42,587 bases of DNA from Chloroflexota bacterium. GTDB lineage: Bacteria; Chloroflexota; Anaerolineae; Anaerolineales; Villigracilaceae. Of this stretch, positions 1 to 8,763 are shown one piece after another. Each line of letters starts with the position of its first letter. Position 1 is the stretch's first letter. A program made the translations under genes and the position numbers. The stretch spans positions 1 through 42,587 of the forward strand of contig JACPVC010000149.1 of NCBI GenBank assembly GCA_016191955.1, given 5' to 3'. The notes beneath the pieces were generated by a model, which was given only the letters and a program-made list of their open reading frames with translations, was not told the origin of the DNA and did no database searches.

Positions 1-771
<771 letters not shown>

Positions 772-783
772 TCAGTCGCTGAA

Positions 784-2352
784 TTATACACTATGTCCGC
801 GATGAGCCATGCGGTCACGCCAAATCCCCCACGCAAGAATCAAGCTCCACAGCCCCAAAATCAATGCGACCATTCCACCAAACGGTAATTGAAAGCCAAT
901 ATGCAAATACCGGTTCGCATACCACTCGGCAAAGACCGCCACCAATACAACTTCCATTGCCAGCATACGTGCCGCCCAGGCATTGCGCGTCTCACGCCAC
1001 CACACCCAAACCTGCCCGGCAAGGATCGCCTGCCACATAAACAGGATGGTGCGATAGCGCGGGTTATCCCATTGATCGCCGCCCCCACGCAGCGCCGTAA
1101 AAAGGATCCAGCCCCAGACGACGAAACTCAACCACAGGATGACGCTTCGCCTCTTCCCCGTACTTGGGCTTGACTCTGCCCAGAAAGAAAGGATCAACGC
1201 TGGGAGTAAAGCATACCAACCCGCCGCCCGTAGAATCCCGATCACCTTCCAAATGACCTCCGTCGGCACAATGAGAATCGCAGGCAGGACGGGCTGCAAC
1301 ACGCCATAGATCATCACAAAAGGCATTTGCATCCAGCCGGGCATTTCTTCAAATAGTTTCTGTACCCAGCCGGAGCCTTCTTCGATCTTGTAGACGTTCC
1401 ACTTAAACGACTCGCGGATAAAATTCTGAATCACCCCCAGTGGACTGCCTCCACCCAAATTCCCTTGCTGATCCAACGCAGACGAAAGCAGGAACAATCC
1501 AGCCACGAAAACAATTCCCAACACAACCGCCGCCCACCAAGGGAAACGTCCGCGCTCGCTGGAGAAATATAACCAACCGCCGAGAATGACCAAGGTCACC
1601 AAGGCAATGGATGGAGAAACCAATAACATTCCCACAATGCCAATTGCAAGCCAAGCCAAAGATTTTTTCTCGCGGTTAACGGTCCAATTTACAAAACCCC
1701 ACAAGCAGAATGTGCTGAACGCCAATAAATATGGCTCACGCATAGCAACCCCACCCAACAAAACACTCTCAGGGTATAGCGCAAATATCCAGCCCGAAGC
1801 CATCGCCACTTTATCACCCCATTGCAAGCTAACCGCCTTCCACAAGAAGGGAAGCCCCAACGCGCCCATCAATGCAGACATCAACACGAGCATCAAGACG
1901 CGATGCGCATCGGGAGAAAGATAACGGTAAATCAAGGCGCTGAATGCAAGCAGCCCGCCATACTGGTCGTAGGCAAAGCGGCTGTTGAACGCATCTAAAA
2001 TGGGACGGTCAGAAACTGCCAAATCCCACGCCTGTTCATCGCGGCGGTAGGCATCCGTGTAAGTGAAACCCGCGCTCTGCTCCTCATCCCCGGCGTGACC
2101 GAAGATCGGCAAGGCAAGATAGGTGGTGACCCCGCCAAGCAAACGCAAAGCAAAAGCAAGTGCAACCATCCATGCAAGTGTTTTCGAGTAGGGCAAATTG
2201 GCAGTTTGCTCAACCCAGCGGATGGATGAGGTTAGTAGAAAGCAGGAAAGAAGAAAGAGGAAAGAAAATCCCAGCCAGCCCATAAACCAATTCCCCGGTT
2301 GGATGCTGGCAATCCCTGCCCCTGCTGCAAGAGACAAGGACAAACTCCACAT
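784..2352 (-). CDS. Polytopic membrane protein, GT-C glycosyltransferase-like
   Basis: This is a hydrophobic protein of about 522 residues with roughly ten or more predicted membrane segments and long apolar blocks throughout. An acidic stretch (GDEEQ) lies in an early loop, followed by a polar loop of about 50 residues and more helices. That layout resembles GT-C enzymes that use lipid-linked sugars at the membrane, such as the PMT/GT39 and ArnT-like groups. No specific family signature was recognised, so the function is inferred from topology and from its place between gmd and another such protein. The start at 2352 is preferred because AGAGG precedes it by 7 nt; an upstream ATG at 2379 would add nine residues. 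The gap to the upstream gene is only 61 nt, so co-transcription is likely. Confidence 0.75.
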   Translation of the reverse strand: MWSLSLSLAAGAGIASIQPGNWFMGWLGFSFLFLLSCFLLTSSIRWVEQTANLPYSKTLAWMVALAFALRLLGGVTTYLALPIFGHAGDEEQSAGFTYTDAYRRDEQAWDLAVSDRPILDAFNSRFAYDQYGGLLAFSALIYRYLSPDAHRVLMLVLMSALMGALGLPFLWKAVSLQWGDKVAMASGWIFALYPESVLLGGVAMREPYLLAFSTFCLWGFVNWTVNREKKSLAWLAIGIVGMLLVSPSIALVTLVILGGWLYFSSERGRFPWWAAVVLGIVFVAGLFLLSSALDQQGNLGGGSPLGVIQNFIRESFKWNVYKIEEGSGWVQKLFEEMPGWMQMPFVMIYGVLQPVLPAILIVPTEVIWKVIGILRAAGWYALLPALILSFWAESSPSTGKRRSVILWLSFVVWGWILFTALRGGGDQWDNPRYRTILFMWQAILAGQVWVWWRETRNAWAARMLAMEVVLVAVFAEWYANRYLHIGFQLPFGGMVALILGLWSLILAWGIWRDRMAHRGHSV

Positions 2353-2413
2353 AAGATCGCCTCTTTGAAAAGTCATCATGTCCCCACTTTTACCATGAAA
2401 TCGATTGGCAGGA

Positions 2414-4177
2414 TTAACCGCAGCCCGTCACCTGATAAATCTTTGCCGACGGCAAGGCAAATGATCGTAAATACCATTCGGGGCGACTGTCGAGCAAAAG
2501 GGGATTAAAACTCTGCGGCAACCCACCGATGTAAATATAGCCAATACTTCGGCCACACAAATCCATATGGACCTGTACCTGGTCAAACAGGATTCCCTGC
2601 TCGGCGAGCGCTATCCTTCTGGAAAGAAGCGGCGTGATCCAGATACCCGCATCCACACCAGTTGGGGTTTGGGATGTCTCGAATGGAGTCACGTATAAGC
2701 CTGTAGAGGCGATCAAAATATTGGCGTCTGGTGGGAGTGTGTTCTCCATCCAGGTAAAGACAGCAAGGTCATCACGGCTGACGAGGCGACAGCAATTTGA
2801 CGGATAAAAGTTATAGTGTAGGGCGGCGTTAAGAAGAATGAACCCAAAGGCGAAAAAAACTACGAAGCGCTGAATCAGGTGAGAATCCGGGAAGAAGCGT
2901 TTGGTCATACGAATCAAGCCTGCAAAGCCCAACCCTCCCAACATCGAAAGGGGAATGTAACTAAACATCTGCACAAAGGGACGGTCAAGCAGAGTTTGGA
3001 CACCAAGCATAGGAAAGGTGACCGGGATGAAAAGGCAAAGCATGCAAAGGGCGAGCCATGCAAGGAGGAAGAGAGTTGGCTCAGTGTAGTGAACGATTGA
3101 TATGACGGTCAAAAGGAGAATAAGAATCAGAATCCGGGAATCATTTTTCAGATAACCATCGAGCAAGGTCTTGAGGACGGGGTTGTTATCGATGGTGTAA
3201 AGCTCAATCATGAAAAGAAGCAGGAGTGCGCCAAAGCCGAATAAGCGATACGGAATTCTCAGATGCTTCCAACCCAGGGTCGTGATAGCTGCGATGGTCA
3301 TCAAGCCATATAACACTATCGTCCGCGAGTGGACGAGAACGGAGGCGAGAATGGCAAAACTCAATAGAATCCAAATTGATTTGCGTTCCCTAAGCGAGTT
3401 ATCACGATACACCATGTATGCGAGGCTGAATACAAACGAAATACAAACGAGACTCAACAACGCTGGGTACTTCCCCCAGTTCATCAGGTGCGCAGGCATA
3501 TGATAGCCAAAGCCTGCCAGCAGACAGGTGAAGAAAGCCGCGGAGAGTGAATCGGTTTCGCGTTTTATGATAAAGAAAAGGGGGAAGGGCAATAGCGCAA
3601 GAGAGATTTGCCCAAATACAAGCATGAACTCTGCAATATCCACATGCAGGAAATACGAGATGCCTGCCGCCAGGTAATGAAAGCCGAGATGATAAAAGCC
3701 GCTATTCAATTCATCGGCAAGGAAACCCAGTTGGTATGACTTGGTCATGGCATTGATGAGACGATAATGCTCGGCGGAGTCAAAGTATGAAGGCAGAAAC
3801 AAGTCTTTGAGGAAAGCGAACCGAAAAATAATGGATAAAAACAGAAGGAATGCAAAGAGAATTGACGGTGGAATATCCAGCCTTCTTCTAATGAATATGA
3901 AACTGGAAATGAGAATCACCACAGCCGCAAAGAGTCCCCCGATCATTGCATTGAAAAACAGAGATAGACCAAATGTAAACAGGGAAAGAAACAAGACCGG
4001 CAACACCCAACCAGCAGCGCTGAGGGAAAGCGTATCAAACTCAGTAAGAATATCTCCGAAGAGACGATACAAAAGCCCGCGCATGATGAAAAATCCCCAC
4101 AGGATGGAAAGCAAGATAACAAACGTTACCCAAGCGTGCTCGGCCAATGCGGAAAGACCGTCCGGCAAAACGTTCAT
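2414..4177 (-). CDS. Large polytopic membrane protein with C-terminal soluble domain
   Basis: This is a 587-residue protein with many membrane helices over about residues 15-450 and a soluble tail of about 120 residues that starts near FTWMENTLPPDANILIAS. Membrane glycosyltransferase-like proteins in glycan loci of Chloroflexota and Archaea often look like this, with an extracytoplasmic tail after a GT-C-like core. The tail contains several aromatic residues and cysteines. No catalytic motif could be assigned with confidence. Its ATG directly follows the stop codon of the gene at 4178-4720 (TAA then ATG with no gap), so translation is probably coupled. It may be a glycosyl- or oligosaccharyl-transferase, or an uncharacterised structural membrane protein. 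Confidence 0.75.
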   Translation of the reverse strand: MNVLPDGLSALAEHAWVTFVILLSILWGFFIMRGLLYRLFGDILTEFDTLSLSAAGWVLPVLFLSLFTFGLSLFFNAMIGGLFAAVVILISSFIFIRRRLDIPPSILFAFLLFLSIIFRFAFLKDLFLPSYFDSAEHYRLINAMTKSYQLGFLADELNSGFYHLGFHYLAAGISYFLHVDIAEFMLVFGQISLALLPFPLFFIIKRETDSLSAAFFTCLLAGFGYHMPAHLMNWGKYPALLSLVCISFVFSLAYMVYRDNSLRERKSIWILLSFAILASVLVHSRTIVLYGLMTIAAITTLGWKHLRIPYRLFGFGALLLLFMIELYTIDNNPVLKTLLDGYLKNDSRILILILLLTVISIVHYTEPTLFLLAWLALCMLCLFIPVTFPMLGVQTLLDRPFVQMFSYIPLSMLGGLGFAGLIRMTKRFFPDSHLIQRFVVFFAFGFILLNAALHYNFYPSNCCRLVSRDDLAVFTWMENTLPPDANILIASTGLYVTPFETSQTPTGVDAGIWITPLLSRRIALAEQGILFDQVQVHMDLCGRSIGYIYIGGLPQSFNPLLLDSRPEWYLRSFALPSAKIYQVTGCG

Positions 4178-4720
4178 TTATGGGTAACTTGGATAGGACG
4201 TAGTAGATGGAGTTTTTGTGGCAGTGTCAGTGGGAGTTGAAGTACCATCTGCGATCTGGGTTGTGACAAGAAAAGCAGTCAAAGTAAAGGTTCCCCGTGC
4301 CAGCAGACGGTCATCCTTTTCTGAAAGCATCTGAATCTCAAAACCTTCTCCAAGGTTGATGGGATCGCCAGTGCAATAAAAACTGGTCTTAATACTTTTA
4401 TTTCCTACGCATTCATATCTACCTTCACCAGATCGCCTAACGATATTCAAATAAAAGGGCGGATATGTCTTTTGCGGCACATATAAATTGACAATGGTAT
4501 CCCCAAACGCATCGCGTCCAAAAGAGACAACACACAGTTCGGACAACTCAGCGCCACAATAGCCGAAAGCATCAGGTTCGCTGGTGGGGCTGGGGGTCCC
4601 CCGTTGACTAAACGCCGTCCAGCCGAACATGGCAAGCAGAACAATGCAGACAAGCGCGAATATCCCGGCAATGGCGGCAGCAACAATCAAAACTTTTGGC
4701 TTGGTGATTTTTTCAAGCAT
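4178..4720 (-). CDS. Single-pass membrane protein with extracytoplasmic domain
   Basis: This is a protein of about 180 residues. After a short basic N-terminus (MLEKITKPK) comes one strong membrane helix at about residues 10-33. A Ser/Thr/Pro-rich linker and a small domain with four cysteines (near CGAELSELC, the ECVGN region and FYCTG) follow, so disulfides outside the cytoplasm are possible. The tail is again Thr/Ser/Pro-rich. The family was not recognised. An upstream in-frame ATG at 4858 was rejected because it would add 46 residues that cross the divergent gene's 5' region. The start at 4720 lies 7 nt after a TAGAAT box with no clear ribosome-binding site, which suggests a leaderless message. 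The stop codon abuts the start codon of the next gene. Confidence 0.7.
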   Translation of the reverse strand: MLEKITKPKVLIVAAAIAGIFALVCIVLLAMFGWTAFSQRGTPSPTSEPDAFGYCGAELSELCVVSFGRDAFGDTIVNLYVPQKTYPPFYLNIVRRSGEGRYECVGNKSIKTSFYCTGDPINLGEGFEIQMLSEKDDRLLARGTFTLTAFLVTTQIADGTSTPTDTATKTPSTTSYPSYP

Positions 4721-4727
4721 CAAAAAG

Positions 4728-4733
4728 ATTCTA
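4728..4733 (-). promoter_or_regulatory. -10 box of a probable leaderless transcript
   Basis: TAGAAT on the minus strand ends 7 nt before the ATG at 4720. No Shine-Dalgarno sequence fits between them. A transcript starting at the usual distance from this box would begin at or next to the start codon. Confidence 0.45.
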
Positions 4734-4818
4734 CCACTTTGAAGTAAGGCAAAGTTTTCACAGATCGACGAAGTCTGTGGCAAAATTGAAACCAAATCAA
4801 ATAAATCATGGAGAAATA

Positions 4819-5214
4819 ATGACACCCACCGTTGAAACTTCCACCCCGCCCAACACACCGACTCCCATCGGACCCTATAATCACATTGCCAAAGTCGGTT
4901 CGTTCATCAGCATCGGTGGGACGGCGGGCGTGAATCCTGCCACCGGTCAACTCGCCGGAGCAGATGCCTTTTCGCAAACGGCACAGATTCTTGATTCCTT
5001 CAAGGTGATGCTTGAGTCGGTGAACTCAGACCTGAATCATGTCGTCCATATCAACATCTTTCTGAAAAATATGAGTGACTTCGAAGAGATGAACCGCGCC
5101 TACGTCAGCAAAATGGGCGATCATCGTCCCGCGCGGACGGTCATTGGCGTGAACGAACTCCCCAAACCCGGCGTGCTGCTCACGATGAATCTGACGGCGG
5201 TGACAAGAGATTAA
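4819..5214 (+). CDS. RidA/YjgF/YER057c-family protein
   Basis: This is a 131-residue member of the Rid superfamily. Classical RidA hydrolyses reactive 2-aminoacrylate and other enamine/imine intermediates made by PLP enzymes. The family core is visible: IGPYNHIAKVGSFISIGG near residues 17-34, the long helix with SQTAQILDSFKVMLE, and PARTVIGVNELPKPG, in which Arg106 matches the substrate-binding arginine (Arg105 of E. coli RidA). The glutamate expected about 15 residues further on (E. coli Glu120, in IEIEAIA) is missing; here the strand reads LLTMNLTAV. Deaminase activity is therefore uncertain. The start at 4819 has GGAG about 7 nt upstream. The gene is plus strand and its last 35 nt overlap the convergent glycosyltransferase gene. 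Confidence 0.88.
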   Translation: MTPTVETSTPPNTPTPIGPYNHIAKVGSFISIGGTAGVNPATGQLAGADAFSQTAQILDSFKVMLESVNSDLNHVVHINIFLKNMSDFEEMNRAYVSKMGDHRPARTVIGVNELPKPGVLLTMNLTAVTRD

Positions 5215-6334
5215 ACAACTCCATCACCCGCTCTTCACGCTTCACCCACGTCAACTGACCTACATCTTTTCGCGCTTGCACACCCAACGCCAAGCGACGC
5301 GGCTCATCGGCAAGCAACTTCTCAATCTCCAATCTCCAATTATCAACATCCCCCGGCTCACAAAAGACCGCATTCTTCTCATTCAACACTTCGCGGATCG
5401 AAGGCAAGTCTGCGCACACGATCCCCCGCCCCGCCGCCATGTATTCGAACATCTTCATCGGGTTGATGACCTCGGCAATGTCTTGTCCGCTGCTGGCTTC
5501 GATCGAGCGCGAATATGGCATCAGCAGCACATCTGCCGCCGCCTGATACACGGGGATGACTTCATGCTTCACGAATCCCGTCATCGTTACGTTCGTCAAT
5601 TTTGCTTCATTCAATTTTTCGCGCCAAAAACTCACCAGCTCAGGTGTGCCGCCCACCCATAGAAAATTGACGTTCGGCATTTGCTTTGCGAGTTCAAAGA
5701 GCAAGTCCGCGCCGCGCCCTGGGTAGATGTGACCGGTGAAGCCAACGGTGAGTCCCTCTTTGAGATTCAACTGACGACGCGCCTCGGTCGGGCTTGGCAG
5801 CCCCGCATACTTCTCCAATTCGACGCCGTTCGGCGCGAGCAGCACCGCTTCATCCTTAAACTGGAACTTGGTCGAGCGCTCCAAAGCTTTTCTCAACGCT
5901 GACGTGGTGACCGTCATCAGCTTGGGCGTCTTCTGCTTCCAGAATTGACGCATCCACCACGCGCCGAGTCTGCCGGAATTGTCCGCGTGCATTTCGAGTA
6001 CAACCGGGTAGCCCGACCATGCTCCCAGCACAGCGGATTGGGGCAACCAAGTGTAGATCAAGTCCGCGCCAAATTTTTTCGCAGCCCGCTGGGCATGGAT
6101 GATAAAGTCGAGGCGTTTGAGTCCGCTGATGGACGGGAGCAGTTCGAGGTCGGGTGTGAGGCGTAATCCGTAATGCGTGAGGAGTGATTCCTGATTTACG
6201 GCATCCATTTCTTTTGGGGCAAACATCTTGATGTTGTGTCCCAATTGCATGAGGGCCTGAGCGACCTTCATCGCCTGAATTGAGTTTGCGGTCAGTGAAG
6301 GAATCCGTGAGTTGGTGATAAGCGCGATCCTCAT
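5180..6334 (-). CDS. Glycosyltransferase family 4 protein
   Basis: This is a 384-residue GT-B fold glycosyltransferase. The N-terminal domain begins MRIALITNSRIPSLTANSIQ. The C-terminal donor-binding domain includes GFTGHIYPGRGADLLFELA, VNFLWVGG, a helix with AADVLLMPYS, and the E-rich signature EVINPMKMFEYMAAGRGIV, in which the glutamates would hold the nucleotide sugar. The GT4 assignment is secure but the sugars transferred cannot be read from the sequence. It lies 1 nt downstream of the flippase stop codon (TAG-C-ATG), so the two are probably translated together. Two copies of a GAGATTG heptamer sit in its 3' part, and its end overlaps the convergent Rid gene by 35 nt. Confidence 0.92.
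   Translation of the reverse strand: MRIALITNSRIPSLTANSIQAMKVAQALMQLGHNIKMFAPKEMDAVNQESLLTHYGLRLTPDLELLPSISGLKRLDFIIHAQRAAKKFGADLIYTWLPQSAVLGAWSGYPVVLEMHADNSGRLGAWWMRQFWKQKTPKLMTVTTSALRKALERSTKFQFKDEAVLLAPNGVELEKYAGLPSPTEARRQLNLKEGLTVGFTGHIYPGRGADLLFELAKQMPNVNFLWVGGTPELVSFWREKLNEAKLTNVTMTGFVKHEVIPVYQAAADVLLMPYSRSIEASSGQDIAEVINPMKMFEYMAAGRGIVCADLPSIREVLNEKNAVFCEPGDVDNWRLEIEKLLADEPRRLALGVQARKDVGQLTWVKREERVMELFNLLSPPSDSS
5323..5343. repeat. Heptamer array inside glycosyltransferase gene
   Basis: The plus strand carries CAATCTC twice and then CAATTAT, a 7-bp period that on the coding strand reads GAGATTG. It encodes part of NWRLEIEKLL. A related heptamer array lies 1 kb away at 6336-6364. Confidence 0.6.
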
Positions 6335-6335
6335 G

Positions 6336-6364
6336 CTAATCTCTAATCTCCAATCTCTTTATCT
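6336..6364. repeat. Heptamer array at flippase 3' end
   Basis: The plus strand reads CTAATCT, CTAATCT, CCAATCT, then CTTTATCT. On the coding strand this is a run of AGATTAG/AGATTGG heptamers that forms the last codons and the stop codon of the flippase gene. Confidence 0.6.
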
Positions 6365-7661
6365 CCCTTAAGCCACGCAAGACCATCAGCCCCACCGAAG
6401 CAATGTAGTAAAACGAAAGTAAGCCACCCGCCGCAGTGACGCCGTACATGGGCACTAGCCAGAATGACAGCGCAAGTTTGATAATGCCCGCCGCCAGCGT
6501 GACATAAACGGGGAACTCCGGCAAGTCAAGCGCCAGCAAGAGCGGACGATTCCAAAAGAGGGTGTAATTGAAGACGAGTCCAACGGTCAGCGCAACGAGG
6601 GCGGGATAAGCATCGAGATAGTCCGTACCGGAATAAATGCGGATGACCCACTGACCGAAGAGAATCAGCCCGATACCGATGGCGGTATTGTAGGCAAATG
6701 AAAATGCAGTGACTTTTTTGAGAAAACTTTTGAGTTTGTTCCAAGCCTTTTCGACAGCGAGGCGATTGATCTCAGGAAAGGTTGTAGCAATCAGCGGTTC
6801 AGCAGGGATGGCGAGGAAATGCGTGATGGTGTATGCCACGCGATAATAACCAACGGCGGTGGTATCGAGAAAGAAAACCACCCAGATCGGTTCGCTCTCG
6901 CGAAAAAGTTTGATGATGGTCGCACTGATATTAGAGCTGAACGCAAAGCGGAATATTTCTTTTCGCGCCGTGAGCGCAGAAAGCGGCGTGCGCCACCATC
7001 CACTGCCGAGTTTTTTATGAAGTTGAATTTGCGCGGCGATGAACAAGCCAAGCCCGATAATGGATTTGCCGATAAGATAAGCAATAAGAACAAGGGTGAT
7101 GCTACCGTTGAAAAAGAACGCCCAGGCAATAATGATGGTCGTGACCATGGCTTGAATCAGATTGATCGTCCCCTGAAGTTTGATTCGGTCGGTAATTTGA
7201 AGAATGCCTGTGGAAGTTTCGGTGTTGAAATTCGCCAGCAGGTTGACGGCGAAGAACGTGAACATCCAGGCAATGTTTGGCGTTTTGGCGAGATAGGTTT
7301 CTGCAACGTTTGCAGTTGCAAGAACTACGAGGAACGCAATGAGTGAGACAATGCCTTCGGTCAGGCTTGCGGCTTTCATCAACGCCGAGGCTTTTTCTTT
7401 TTCCTGTTTGTTGAGATATTCTCCGCCGTAGCGCACTACCAGTTCGCTCATACGAAATGAGAAGATGCTGTTCACGGTTGAAGCAAACGACATCACCACG
7501 CCGATGAGACCGAAGCCCGCTGGTCCGAGTAAGCGGGTTGCCATGATGCCCTGCACCACGCTTAATCCCAACGCGATGGTGTTGTTGCTGAATAACGACC
7601 CACTGGAGCGAAGGATTTTGGTGAAAAGGGGATCGTTTTTGAATTTGGAAAGGAGGGACAT
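6336..7661 (-). CDS. Polysaccharide flippase (Wzx/MATE-like)
   Basis: This is a 441-residue integral membrane protein with about twelve to fourteen hydrophobic segments. The N-terminal SLFSNNTIALGLSVVQGIMATRLLGPAGFGLIGVVMSF segment is typical of the polysaccharide-biosynthesis (Wzx/RfbX) branch of the MOP exporter superfamily. Such proteins flip undecaprenyl-linked repeat units across the inner membrane. Its place among glycosyltransferase and nucleotide-sugar genes fits that role. The start at 7661 has a TATAAT box 8 nt upstream and no convincing ribosome-binding site, so it may be read from a leaderless mRNA. The last eight codons lie in an AGATTNG heptamer array, which suggests that the C-terminus was reshaped by repeat growth. 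Confidence 0.9.
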   Translation of the reverse strand: MSLLSKFKNDPLFTKILRSSGSLFSNNTIALGLSVVQGIMATRLLGPAGFGLIGVVMSFASTVNSIFSFRMSELVVRYGGEYLNKQEKEKASALMKAASLTEGIVSLIAFLVVLATANVAETYLAKTPNIAWMFTFFAVNLLANFNTETSTGILQITDRIKLQGTINLIQAMVTTIIIAWAFFFNGSITLVLIAYLIGKSIIGLGLFIAAQIQLHKKLGSGWWRTPLSALTARKEIFRFAFSSNISATIIKLFRESEPIWVVFFLDTTAVGYYRVAYTITHFLAIPAEPLIATTFPEINRLAVEKAWNKLKSFLKKVTAFSFAYNTAIGIGLILFGQWVIRIYSGTDYLDAYPALVALTVGLVFNYTLFWNRPLLLALDLPEFPVYVTLAAGIIKLALSFWLVPMYGVTAAGGLLSFYYIASVGLMVLRGLREIKRLEIRD

Positions 7662-7669
7662 TGAGAGAA

Positions 7670-7675
7670 ATTATA
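7670..7675 (-). promoter_or_regulatory. -10 box of flippase gene, within a perfect palindrome
   Basis: TATAAT on the minus strand ends 8 nt before the ATG at 7661. It overlaps the perfect 16-bp palindrome TTATAAACGTTTATAA at 7671-7686. It lies just downstream of the terminator of the preceding gene, so the flippase probably has its own promoter. Confidence 0.45.
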
Positions 7676-7684
7676 AACGTTTAT

Positions 7685-7721
7685 AAAAAAGACCTCGGAG
7701 GTTTTGAAAACCTCCGAGGTC
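7685..7721 (-). terminator. Rho-independent terminator after the epimerase gene
   Basis: GACCTCGGAGGTTTT at 7691-7705 pairs perfectly with its complement at 7707-7721. On the minus strand the stem is followed by six T residues (7690-7685). It ends the minus-strand transcript that contains the epimerase gene. Confidence 0.85.
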
Positions 7722-7727
7722 TGAAGA

Positions 7728-8699
7728 TTACGGCGTTAGAACTTCCTTCGCCCATTCGCGTTCGGCGTTATACCAGGCGATGAGGTTGGAAAGTCCCTGC
7801 CGCAGGTCAACTTGCGGTTCCCAGCCAAGCATCTCGCGTGCCTTGGTCACATCGGCTTGATTGGTGAGCATATCCGCCAAATTGGGCGGACCATACTGCA
7901 CATTGGCAGACCTGCCCGTCAATTCCTCGACCATTTCCACCAACTGATTAATGGAAATGACCTCATGCCCGCCGAGGTTGATGACCTCATAACCCAACGG
8001 TTTGAGCGCGGCGATAGTCCCACGCGCGATATCGTCGATATAAGTAAAACCGCGCGATTGGTTCCCGTCGCCGTTGATGCGTACCGGTTGGCCTTCAAGG
8101 ATCCACTGCACAAAACGGAACATGGCAAGGTCGGGTCGCCCGGCGGGTCCATAGACCGTGAAGTAACGGACGATGGTCGCATCGATATCATAGAGATGAT
8201 GATACGAATGAACCAACGACTCCGCTCCTTTTTTGCTGGCGGCATATGGCTGCATCGGCTCGCTGCTGGACGCTGTTTCGGGTGTGGGATACGGCGGGTT
8301 TTCGCCATAAATACTGGAAGTGGACGCCATGACGATCTTCTTGCACCCATACTGGCGACAGACCTCGAGCATGTTCAAGGTACCGATCACATTCGACTCA
8401 AGGAACACCCACGGGTTCTCGACACTGAAACGCACACCAGCCCGCGCTGCAAGGTGGATCACGCCGTCGAGCTTTTCATCCTTGAACAACTCGATGCAGG
8501 ATTTTTCCGAAATATCGCGTCGATGAAATTTAAACCCCGGCAGCGCCTGTAATTTCTTCAGGCGGTATTCCTTCATGCGTGGGTCATAGGCGTCATTGAC
8601 ATTGTCGATACCGACGACGGTGTGTCCCTGTCCGATGAGTATTTCCGAAGTCCGCGCGCCTATGAAACCAGCCGCTCCCGTTACCAAATAATGAGCCAT
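7728..8699 (-). CDS. NAD-dependent nucleotide-sugar epimerase (UDP-glucuronate 4-epimerase-like)
   Basis: This is a 323-residue extended short-chain dehydrogenase. The NAD motif GAAGFIG is at residues 8-14, VIGIDNVNDAYDP-type sequence follows, the catalytic serine region MASTSSIYG is near 124-132, and Tyr152/Lys156 are in PYAASK. The segments DNVNDAYDPRMKEYRL and ARAGVRFSVENPW are typical of UDP-glucuronate/UDP-galacturonate 4-epimerases, but UDP-glucose 4-epimerase or a related dehydratase remains possible. It would act on the product of a nucleotide-sugar dehydrogenase such as the neighbour at 8764-10083. The start at 8699 has AAGGA upstream. A strong hairpin terminator follows at 7685-7721. 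Confidence 0.88.
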   Translation of the reverse strand: MAHYLVTGAAGFIGARTSEILIGQGHTVVGIDNVNDAYDPRMKEYRLKKLQALPGFKFHRRDISEKSCIELFKDEKLDGVIHLAARAGVRFSVENPWVFLESNVIGTLNMLEVCRQYGCKKIVMASTSSIYGENPPYPTPETASSSEPMQPYAASKKGAESLVHSYHHLYDIDATIVRYFTVYGPAGRPDLAMFRFVQWILEGQPVRINGDGNQSRGFTYIDDIARGTIAALKPLGYEVINLGGHEVISINQLVEMVEELTGRSANVQYGPPNLADMLTNQADVTKAREMLGWEPQVDLRQGLSNLIAWYNAEREWAKEVLTP

Positions 8700-8715
8700 A
8701 TCATTCCTTTACGTA

Positions 8716-8758
8716 TTACGTATCACGCATTACTTAATCCGTAATGCGTGATACGTAA
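8716..8758. repeat. Perfect 18-bp inverted repeat (TTACGTATCACGCATTAC family)
   Basis: TTACGTATCACGCATTAC at 8716-8733 and its exact complement at 8741-8758 flank a 7-nt loop. The hairpin fills the gap between two minus-strand glycan genes and has no T tract. A relative lies at 12554-12589. Confidence 0.8.
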
Positions 8759-8763
8759 ACCAA

